A stretch of 64,000 nucleotides of DNA. Source: Micrasema longulum (taxonomy: Eukaryota; Arthropoda; Insecta; Trichoptera; Brachycentridae). Below the pieces are notes generated by a model. That model saw nothing but the letters and a program-made list of their open reading frames with translations, did not search any database and was not told the origin of the DNA. Positions 25,401-37,400 of the stretch are shown piece by piece; positions within the stretch are counted from its first letter, which is position 1; every line of letters starts with the position of its first letter. The stretch lies in contig JAGVSM010002893.1 of the NCBI GenBank assembly GCA_022494885.1, positions 186,001 through 250,000 on the forward strand, read 5' to 3'. A program made the translations under genes and the position numbers.

Positions 25401-28400
25401 ATTTAAGAATGTTTTTGAGTAAATTTTCCGATTTTTCTCGACCTAAACTCAGTTACCCATTTTTTACAAATTTATTAAATAGAATCCGGGTCATGGTTTT
25501 GCAATGTTTGGGTAGCAAATTGAATATTTTTTTTGCCCGAATTCAGAGATTGTGATTGACCACATGACCCATCCTCTAGTTTGACATCTGGTAGTGTGAG
25601 AGTGTTTTTTTGGGATTTAGTTATTATAACTTTATATTCACAACATGATAATAAAAAATAAAACAAAATAATCAAATACAAGACTAGATTTTATCCCCTA
25701 AGAAGTCATTAAGATTAACAAATTACAATTGGGCTGGAAAACATTTTAGAGAAAAGAATATGGCATTTACCGAGCATTTATTTCATTTTATTATTATTTA
25801 TTAAAAATAAACAACAGTTGTTATATAAGAATACAAAATATAAAAAATAGTACATACATCCAGTTAAAGTTTTTCTTAAATGAGAGAACATGTTACACAG
25901 TAAAGAGAAAAATAATAAATTATATAAAACATGAGAAGAAAAAAAAGAGCTCGTAAGAAGGTTAAGGGATAAGAAAATAGAGCGGAGGAGTGGAGGAGAG
26001 GGATTTTCATAATATAGTTGACCAATTCAAAATTTTGATATTACAATAAAATAAACATAATTAAAGGAACGTAAACTTATTACACACTGACAAATGTTTC
26101 ATTTTACAGTGTTTCAATAAGTTTTTATTTGAAGTCTCAAAAGTTTGTATTAAAAATATCTAAATGGGGACAAAGTAAATTAAATTTGAAGCAGCTACGA
26201 TTAATAAACGAGTTTTGAACATATTTTTTTTTGGTCAATGAATTATAAAAAAATGAACTTGTCGTGTTGACTTTACGGGACAATAGGTAAAAATATGCTT
26301 CAAGAGATATGGACAATCGCTAAAATTGTTTAAAATTTTGAAGAAGAAAGACAGATCGGAAATGCTTCTACGTTCAGTAAGGGAAGTCAAATTATGAAAG
26401 GAAGAAGAGTCTTCATACGAGTCAAAATATGTAAGAGATTTACGATCCATAAGTTTAAAGAATCCATTCAGTATTTTATCTATTTTATTTTATTTACATC
26501 AACTTTACGAAAATCAACCGTTGAAAGAAGTGAAAAAATATGGATATCACACAATTTGTAAAGTGGCCACTTAAACCAGCCGATGACAGGTTATAGGTCC
26601 TGTAAATGCCTCGACTTTCATATATCCTTCTCTAAAATGTTCTCCATCCCTTTTATAAATTATTTGACAATCATATGTTTATTTTTTTGTTTAATCTCAT
26701 ATGCAATTAAGCAGATAGTGTATAGTCTTAGCTTTATTTATAAATACCGAAACTGGGTCCGATTAGATTCAGTAGTATTGTAAATTATCGATCATGTGAA
26801 AAAGTATTTTTATACGTCGTTTTTCTTAAGTAAATCATGAAAAATTATGCACAAAATTCTACCACACTTCTTTTTATGATTGACGTCATATTGTGGTGAA
26901 AGTATAATATTAAATAACCCACCAAAACACTCACAGGTGACATTTTAAACAGGGTGTAATTTGTCCCAACACCTCCACGCACGTATTTTTTTGGGCCAGC
27001 AGGCTTTAAGAGTTAACCGGGTTATTATGTTCCAGGTTCGTCCTCATTTGGATTTAACATTTGAGAATATCCTTGCTCATATCAACACCGTTTATGTCCT
27101 GAAGACGAAACCCGGTGAAATGAAAGTACAGGACGTCCAGGATGAATTTGCATCTCTGCGGTTGAAGGTAAGTAAAAACATTTTTCAAATTTAATTGTCT
27201 TGCTAAAATAATTTTAAAGACGAGATTGACAGAAAAAGAAAGATTTCAAATTTAAAATACGATCATTATTATTACTCTGTTTTCGTACTTCTGTGTTTCG
27301 ATCTTATTTAATCTAGTACAAAAAGTTTTTTAAAAAAACGTATTAAATCATTAAAATGCAGTACAATATACAACGCTTGGTTTGAAGCATCAGAGAGATG
27401 AAGATCATGTTGAATCAATACTACACTACATATACTTTATTTAAAAATATAATTTTTTTTTTTTTTAAACGATTTTTTTTTTTAATAAAAATAAATATTT
27501 GCGTTCTTATGATTTACCCAAATATTTCATTTTGACGGCCATTTTGAACGAGTTGTAAATAACTCACTATTAGAAAATGGGAATTAAGTTGGGGTAGAGT
27601 GAAACCAGGGACCTTTATTCCGTGAGTCTGAGACACTAGCCACAGGACCACAACCCGATTTATTAAATTTCTACAAATAGCACTTAAGAAAAATTGAAGT
27701 AATTGTCTTAATGTGTATTTTTTTAGGGTCAAATGTTGTACATTCCAGAGACTGACCTAATGGTATTTCTATGTTATCCGAGTGTCATGAATCTCGATGA
27801 CCTCACAAGGTAAACATCTTTTAATATTTTTTTTTATACTTAGTCTAACGTATGGTACAGTGACTAGCACGTTTAACTATTATAAGTATAGTTTCAGGAT
27901 AAATTTTGGACAAGTAAAGTGTGCAGTACTATGCTTTCTATATTTCTAAATGCTAATAAATATATCTTCACTTATCCATAGGATGAATTTGGATAAAATA
28001 GTAATATGTATTATGTCTAAAATTTCTTTACCCACGGTGATGTAACATTGAATTATCTTAAGCAAAAGACAGAATATTCAGAAGTTTAAATAATTCCTTT
28101 TCCATGATTTATAAAAAATATGATATATTATAAAGGCATGTTTTAGTAAAATAAATGTAAAATCATAAATACGCCATACAAGCTCCTGACGTCACTGCGA
28201 CCTATGAATATCTATTGTGACGGGTCCCCGGGAATAGTTCTCGCCCTGCCCAGGTCTATAAAGAGCCTGGCTACTGTGTGGAAGGCGAGAGTTTACATTT
28301 TGCTAAATCTCCCCTTTCAATCCCAGATCCGTTAATAATCGGGCTGTAAGTTGGGGGTGAGCTTTTTATTTAAAAAAAATGTTTTTTCGAAAAAAATTTA

Positions 28401-31400
28401 AATGATTTTTTTGTTTAGTGATCTGGCCCTTGACCATCTTGTAAAATTTCAAAATTTACCGCCAAAAAACTTTATTTTCTCTATGTTTTTATCTAGGCGT
28501 GGTCTGTACATCTCTGACATACCCCTTCACGATGCTACAAGAGACTTAGTTCTCATGTCAGAACAGTTTGAAGCAGACTATAAGCTGACCAGAAACTTGG
28601 AAGTGCTGACAGATAAACTTCAACACACTTACAGGGAGCTGGAATCAGAAAAGCAAAAGACAGATAGGTAGAACTATTTCTTCGTAAAAAAACTTATTTT
28701 TTTTCATGCAACACGGGAATATTAGTGGCACAACTTGGGGACTTGAATAAATTATTCCTTTTTTTTTTGTGAAAATTAATACTTTATTTTTTAAAAGTTA
28801 GCATATAACATGTCATAAGTACTGTCCAACGTTAAAGACTACTTTTTCTCATCTTTCCGGTAGCATTTACCATAAAGAAAAAACGACTCATCTTTGAGAT
28901 TACCCATAAATCGGGCCATTCTCTTACATCCTTAATAAAAATGAAAAATGATTACACAAACATATATTTCGATAAACATTTGAACAAATAGAAAAATTAA
29001 AAATGGAAAGTAAAAGCACGCACATAATTAAATAATAGCAAAAATAAAAATAAAAATAAAATATAATAACATAAACATACTAATCATTTTTAAAGTTTTT
29101 ATTTCAATTTTTGTACTGTTGCACAATTTCAGGTGTGGTAAGAGAATATGTTTTGTCCATAAAATTAAGAATAGTCCAGAAGGAGCGTAGAGTCATATTT
29201 GAATACATCGGACTGTCTCCGAAAATTCCCTAACTATGCCCTACTTTTGCCGCGCGCATTTGTGATGCCGCAGCGTAATGTTGCACGATGGGAAAAAATA
29301 TAATTATAACGCAAATGTAAGGTGAAAAAAAAGCAATCTGATTATTTCTCTAAAATTTTATTGTGCACGTGGAAATTTTGATTGACATAACAAAGTATAT
29401 AAGTAAAGGGTCATTTATTAAGAGTAATTGAATTAATGAACTTTACACTTAAAATATAAATCAAATTTTATTTTACATTAAACTTTATTTTTATATCATG
29501 TTTAATATTTGATGTTTTAAAGATAATAACGTTAAAATGTCCACAATAGAGTTATTTAATCCGATATCTAATTTTCATTACTTCTTTCATTAGATGAGCA
29601 AAGTAGGGTAAAAAAATTTACTGACCTGGCAACACTAACGAACTGTTTATTTTGTTTCTTCGACAATCTGACAGATGGAAAAATTATTCAATTTTTAAGT
29701 AATGCATTTGTTACATACACATTCATTTGCTAATTACACATGAAATGTGATTGCATCCTGTTTCTCTAAGATCCTAACAGTATTTCTACAATTTAAAAGG
29801 ACACAACACGGCATAGTTGAATTCAAATAAAGAGGTGCGTACTGAGCGACGTTTACAAATAAACTAATGGGTCAAAACGTAAACCTACTCAACTATGAGT
29901 AGTTTAGTCGCCTTTTGTTTGTTGTGCGTATGCGGTTTCTGGACTATTCTTAATTAGATGGTTTTGTCTCTTGTTTTACTTGACTAATTTGGTTGATGGA
30001 TAAGGAAGCATCGATGGATGCTTTGCCCTCCAATTTCTCCATTACAAATGGCATCCGTGGTGTAGTAGTTAGGACATTTGACTCACACACGGAAAGTTCC
30101 GGGTCCCATTTCCGGTGAGAACTCAAACATTAATTCTGTTTTTTCTTAAGCGTTCTGTGATATAATTGACTTCTTTAATTGAATCTCTTAGCTTGTTGAA
30201 AAAAAATAGTTGGTAAAGGGTATCTATCGTAAAAAAGAAATAAAAATTTCTTATCATCTTCGTCTTTTTATAGGTTTTTTTTTATTGTTGCAATTGGAAA
30301 ACTCTTACGATATCATGGGCAAACATTAATGTAGCAAGTTAGATCATAATATACCACAATATTTTTTATCCGTGTAAGTTTGTCGGCTTTCCCAGAAGCA
30401 AAAATAAAAGTTGCGATCGAGTTCCCGGTACAAAGTTATCTTGAAAACTCTCGGATAATATCGATAGAAGTTGATTTTTCCAAGTACTTTCGTACCATGG
30501 GATGCTATTTCGAATCACAGCGATGCGCGTTAACATCGGCTTCCAATTTGCCGAAGTCGTGGCTTAGATTTTTCCCCATTTTTATGGTCTCGCTAGTTTA
30601 TTGGTTAGTGGCATCCCGGCAAAGGGAAACTTTTTCATCGAGAGGCATTTTATCTCAATAAAGATATAGAAAGTATGTTAGATCAGCGAGCCACTGAGTT
30701 ATGCGGCGAGATAACTTTTATTTTTGTTGGGAAACACTCTGCTCTGCAATCAGCTTTGTGAGATTTAAGACGACCAAGCTTTGATGTAGTTTATTATTCG
30801 AAGTGGTACAAATAAACAAATGCTTTAGAGGGGCGTGTTAAAACAAAAACGTAATGTTCCACTTTTTCGTTTTAAATAATATGCAACAAATTTTTTCTAG
30901 TACTTTTCGCAGACAGCAATAATAATTTATTATTTAATTAATCATTGTTGCCATAAGTAACTATTTGTGTATATTTTATTGCATTTGATTGTAGTCACAT
31001 TTAGTAAATCGTTCAGGAGAACGGTTTGAAGTTGTTAAACTCTTTCAAATGTATCTCTCGAAGTCAAAACACAATGTAATGCTGTTTTTTTTATCTATTG
31101 GCTTTTGATGAGAATATTTACGTTTTGATAAGAATTTTAAATCAAATAACTATGGGACTTCAAAGTTTTTTGTTCTAACTCTAGACTTTAGTATAAAAAG
31201 TAATGTAGAATTAACATATTACAACATAGATGGAGAACATTTTAAAGAAGCCAATATAGACGTCTAGGCATCTAGGGGCTTATGACCTGTCATTGGCTGG
31301 TTTAAGTGGCCACTTTATTTATTTATCTCCTCCAAAAACAGATTTTTAAAAAAAGTTTTGGAAAACGGGACAGCGAAATGTAGATTTTGGCGATTTTGAT

Positions 31401-34400
31401 TGTGCATAATCAGTGCGACGTCTAATTGCATTTTTTGCGCAGTATCCGGCAGAGCATTAGCGAGAGAGTTACAGAAAATCAATGTTCAAATACCTATTCA
31501 CCAAAATTCTCAACCAATGCATTTAAATAAATCTTCTTTATTCTTAATTTTATCGATAGTTTCCGCCTCAGACTTGCGTTCTACACCAATAATTACATTG
31601 CTGTAATTTTTTTTACGACTTGGTTACTTAAAAAAATATATATCTTTACCCGAAACTATCATATATTATGATATTTTGTGACTATGCCTATTTCAAAATT
31701 ATTTCCAAAACTTTTGCAATCACTATTTAGAAATCCTAAGTCAGGAATATATATAATATTAGAGTTTAATTCTACAAAATGGTCTCCCATCTACGCTATT
31801 CATAAAATCGAAATAAATCCGTGCAACGCAAATTACAAAGAACAATTGGATGCCCAATTTCAAAAAATCCCTAAATCCAATTTTATCGACTTTAAGTTGG
31901 CAACACTGTCGTGTAGAACATTTTGTGAACTATACATTTACCAAATTTATTTTTCAATAAAGAATACCCATATCGAATTTCGAATTAGGAAAATACCATT
32001 TCAATTTCTAAAAATCTCCTAATCCAATAGTTTTTTACCTGAGAAAAAATCCCTTAGTCCTTTAAATACTTTTAAAAAATCCCTACGTCCTGACCTTAGG
32101 CTTTAGTCCATTTTTTTACAAGCAGTGATTTTGTAACTAAACACGTTACAATTTCGTATTTGTTTATCTTAATATATAGTGAAGACAAAAATTTACAATA
32201 CGTATTTTGAATTTACCGAAATTCTGTCATTTAACATTTTAAAAACAAAATAAACACTTAGAAATATCTCAGAACTACAAAAATGGCTTAAGCATTTTAG
32301 AAATCGGGTATTCAATTGCCTTTCGAAACAATTTATTCAATACTTTGGATAATTACTTTGATAGATTGGAATATTTTCATATTTTTAGTTTAGAATTCAA
32401 GAGAACTTTAGCTTCATCAATAGTATTACATTATTTTTTTTCCAGTGAAATGGATGCTCAAGATATTCTGTCTCAAATTAACATTAATGTTTTAAATTGC
32501 ACCACTGCTACTAATGCTTTATTTGCTCTGAAAAATTACAGAACCATCTCTGGCTTATTATCACTAATGCCGAGAAGGGTTCGGTTTCACATCGAAATGT
32601 CCAAAGACAGCTCGGTTGATGTATTTCAACATCAAAGAAAGTTTTACTAAAAAGGAATAATTAGTTCACTTTTCGAAAGAAATTTAATTTGTGAATTTGT
32701 TCAAAAAAATGCACAAATTTCCCGTTTCCATGAAGATAGAGGTAAAACACGAAAGTTCATAATGAAGATTTTTCAATAGTAATTGAACTGATAAGTCCTA
32801 AAAGTCATATTTTTTTCTGACTCGAAGTGCTCATTTATAAAAATCAGCTGATGCCAGGTCAAAACCTTTTTAAGTGCGTAATCTTCAAAACTCTTCTATA
32901 AAAGACCGTATTTGCGAGCTTCGAATTTATCAATGCTTAATTTCAAACGTTTTTTTCCAGGCTTCTTTACTCTGTGCTTCCAATAAGCGTTGCCTCAGAG
33001 CTACGTCACGGGCGTCCGGTGGCGGCTCGTCGATATGACGTGGTCACTCTACTTTTCAGTGGCGTAGTAGAATTCGCCAGATTCTGCTCTCAAAACACAG
33101 ATTCGAGGGGCGCTATGAAGATAGTCAGGATGCTGAATGATCTATATACGACGTTCGATGTCCTTACTGATCCAAAAAAGAATCCTGATGTGTATAAGGT
33201 AAAAACATAATTATACGTTATATTATAATCAAAATTCGGAAAAGAAAATGCAAGCATTTGACAATTATTTTTTCAAATTAGGGTGAGTTTCTCTACTGAC
33301 ATTTTTTGCAGAAATTGCATTTAAAAAACATACCAAAATACTTAGTTTTACCATTTTTAAAATGTTCATTTCAAATGACATATTTTTCTTATAATTACAC
33401 TGTCTATGTTTATTGCAACAGTGAACTGCAGTAGGGTGCATAAATAAAAAATACTTTTTTTAGATTCAGGTTAATTTGTATTAATTTGCCTGTCCAAACC
33501 TGAGATATCTTCCGTGACCGCATCAATTGTCATCGGTCAATCAAGGCGATTAACAAGGAAAAAAGTTGGAGGTGGTTAAAAAATCTGCCATATAATATCA
33601 CTAGCAAAAATGCTTAAACAGAATATCTAAAATTAAACACGAGCCTTCCTGAATACGAATTTATTTATATAACAAATTGACAAATATTACTGAAATGAAA
33701 ATGACTAATAGATTCTAGAATCACCTCAAGGTATAAAATATAATATAATCCTTAATGAATATTTTTTTTCACCACGACAGGCCTTGAGGCCAAATTATAG
33801 TGGTAAATTACTGCACAGTATACCCAAGCTTGATACAAATCCCATTTGATTGGTGTATTCTCACCGGGAATCGATCCCAGAACCTTCCATTTGTGAGTCG
33901 AGCATCTTAATCACTACACTACGGAGGCTCCCTATCTTATTTATCGTGAATCCTATGTTAATTGTAAATTATGTCAAATGTTTATTATAAAACAAGATGG
34001 CGACGAGTTCAATCTAAAGAATGATAAAAAATAGTTTTGTTGAAATTGTTTACCGTCAGGATGATTCCAACTCTGTTATATTACATCGATTTTGGAATTC
34101 GTCATCAGATAAATATGGATAGGTGTTCCGTGGAAGAGTATAACATCACATCACGTAAGGTTTTCCGTCAGATTATCTTCCACCGGACAATTTGCAACAT
34201 AGAGATTTCTTGAAGCCTGATTTCTAGATTGACATCTATTTTATTATTAATTTATTCGTCGTATATTTGTGTATTACATCCCAACATCTGGTTTATCTCC
34301 TGACATGAAGTTATTTTGTCAATTTCTATTTTAAAAATAGCTGAAATAGAAAATGGTTACCAAAATTGTATGAATAAAAAAATTATGTGAAAGGGCGAGT

Positions 34401-37400
34401 TATTGAAATTCCAACCAAACATTAACAGGATGTCTTGAAACAATGGATTGGAATGATTTAAATTAATTATGACAACTTACACAAATATTGTAGTACCTTA
34501 TTGATAGACACTGCTTGTTATCGATCATTTGTGACGGCTCCTTGTTACGGAAGAAAAGCTTAGAGAAACGACATTTGCTAGATGCGTTCGCCATAGAAAA
34601 TATATTAAGACGGGTTGCATTTATTTTTTAATGTAATAGCAACGAGCGTTTGAGCAAAATAATTGTTCCTCGTTAAAATAAAATAAGTTTTATTATGTCA
34701 AATAAATTTATACATTCTAAGAAGTGAATTACTAATTACACATTTGAATGTAGACATGTAAAACAGAAATCGTATTGTTTTAAACGTGGAACTTTGAATT
34801 GAAAGTGCTGCCAGTATTATGAATATGTATAATAAAAAAGGAGTTAATTAATGCGTAAATACGTTTTTTTTTCATTAACTTAGAAATCATGTTTTTTGTA
34901 TTTATTTGTTTGTTTTATTCGGGATCTTTACAGCTATTTCACAACAATAATAAGAAAAAATATTTTACCAACATCATAGACAATAACATATAATATCGGA
35001 CAGATTTGACATAATCGTGTGTGTGCGACATTTGTGTTCATGTACTGGGCCATATCATGCGCGGAAGCAAATATGCGCTTCTACAGCTAATCATGATGAG
35101 GAAGATTGAGGTAAAGCGTGGAGTTGGAAGGTGACCTGAAGGTCCTGACTGAGAAAAATCCGTGACTGGACGGGAGTGAGTGGTGTTGTGGCGCTGTTCC
35201 AGTTGGCACAGGACCGGAATGCCTACTCAAGAGTGATCGCCAACGTCGGGAGACCTGATATGACACAGAAAGAAGAAGAAGATGTGTATGTGCGTATGTG
35301 AATGTTTGTAAATATGTGAAGGTGAAGTGTGCGGGTGTATGGGTGCGCAAGTAAAAAAGACGTGAATTTATACATAGGAGAGAGGACATCGGAGACGAAT
35401 TTGGATTTTTCTACTCTTCACTTTTAGTACTATTGTTTTTCAACTTGTTTTAATATTTTTGCTTGTTTATGTTTCTGGACTACTAAGAAATAAAGCCATT
35501 ACATAATATTTGCATATTATAACCAGGTGGAAACTGTTGGTGACAAGTATATGGCAGTTTCTGGATTACCAGAACCCTGTGCTGGTCATGCAAGGTGGAT
35601 AGCTCGCCTCGCTCTTGATATGATGGATCTTGCTAAGGAAGTTACCATTGATGGACAACCTGTCGTAAGTAGACGTCATGTATTTACAACCAATAGCACC
35701 AAAAGGTTTTTTTTTTACGTAAATAGCATAAATTGCCATTAGCATTAAGGAACTGTAAAATAAAAGTTATACGAATAACATAACAAGTTACCAAAAAACG
35801 CTATAAATTAACTAATTTACTCATGAAACTGAACTTTTCAGGTTTAAACATGAAAACGCCTCATTTTGGACGTTTTGAAGTAATTTTTATTTTACTTATT
35901 TAATTTTTTTTTTTTTTTTCAAAAATATTTACAAAATAGTCTTAAATTAAAGTCCTGCTGAGTTGCATACATACAACTCGTCAGCAGGTTCTTTTAAATT
36001 ACATCGATTATTTGCACTTAACTTACATTAATAATAATTTTACTTGAAAAACAATTACAGATTACATTATGAAAAATTAAAAACTATCACCAATACAAAA
36101 AACTTTTTTCTAATAATCATAATTTGAGCAAACGTCGCACTCTTGTATTTAATTCTGTATTTTTAATATTGTTTGGTAACATGTTAAATATTTTAGGTGT
36201 ACTGTATTGCAGTGTCTTTTTGCCATATTTCTTGCAGTAACAGCTAGCCCTTCCATACCAGTAAACCTGGTGTTGTGATCATGTACCAACTTGAGTTTAT
36301 ACTCGGAGTGCGACGCATGCTGACAAATTAATTTGTACCAAAGTAGAGCCCTAGCAGATAATTTATTTACAGATTTATACATTGATGATATTGCAATATT
36401 ATGGATCTGGCGGTATACATTTTTATGTAGTAGCAATTTGATCATAGAATTTTGCAAGGTTTGGATAAAATTAATATTAGTTTCACTTGATAACCCCCAA
36501 GAAGTTATGGTGTATCGTATAGTTGATTTAGAGAGAGATAAATAAATAATTCGTAAAGTATTAACAGGGACATAATATTTTAATATGTACATTCTATTAC
36601 TTATTGCTCTTAATCGCTTTCACAATTTTCTAATATGTACATCCCATTTAAAATTACAATCTATAGTTAAACATCGAGATACAATATAAAGAGATGACAC
36701 TCCATACAAATCCGAGCTAAAAAGTCGTCCCCAAAGGAAATGGAATGACCAGCGGAGAGAGCAAGTATCGTTATATCGTATCACGTCGACTTTGACAAGT
36801 AGAACAAGTAGAGTGGACTTTTTACATCGGTCTTTTGTAATTTTTATTCAGTATATTACTATCTTCCGCATACGCGTCATCTTTGTTCATCGTTTTACTA
36901 TACGCCTAACTGAGCAGACAAGAGATAGCTTACGACTAATAAATACTGGTGACATATTAATAATACTTCAATTTTAAACGAGTACTGATTAAGATAATAA
37001 CATTTTCTAGCGGTAAAATGTTAAAATATTGCTTTTTCCATCTTTTTCAGATCAATTTGTGCAGTATGTTAGCGTACTTTTATAGGCGTTTTAGAATTCG
37101 TAAGGAGACAAAAGTTCAAAAGAAGTCGGAGAGTGCTCGTAACAGACTAAAGTCCGTTATATCAAACATATGCCAATTGGCTGCAAGTTCAGGATCCATA
37201 TTTCAAACGCTCATGTTTACTCTAGTTATATACCTCAATGATTTAAATAAGTTATGGTTTCGGGTCAAAACTATATTAGAAACCGAAATACGGTTTCTGC
37301 TGAAAATATTGTTTCGGCTGGCCACAAAACAACACTTGTATTTACCCCGTAACACTTTGATTTGAATTTCTTCAGACAAAATAATAAGAATAATTTAGCA

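Larger units (their letters stand above)
25086..27035 (+). other. sGC beta-1 intron 7
   Basis: 1.95 kb, about half of it an M1 element (25692-26650) holding a LINE. The rest is AT-rich and unremarkable. Confidence 0.7.
28668..32960 (+). other. sGC beta-1 intron 10
   Basis: 4.3 kb. Contains a P-like element (29158-29960), a family B SINE (30051-30140), a GC-raised block (30370-30780), an M1 copy (31205-31320) and a likely RT C-terminal fragment (32345-32650). Confidence 0.7.
33199..35526 (+). other. sGC beta-1 intron 11
   Basis: 2.3 kb. A family B SINE (33769-33931, -), a retroelement tail (34890-35045) and an RT fragment (35045-35281). 33940-34880 shows nothing recognisable. Confidence 0.7.

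Noticed and set aside
36690..36870. Possible extra P-like end pair around AAAAAGTCGTCC and GGACTTTTTAC
   Set aside because: The ends lack the CAT start and the shared interior of the other copies; the match is too short to support an element.
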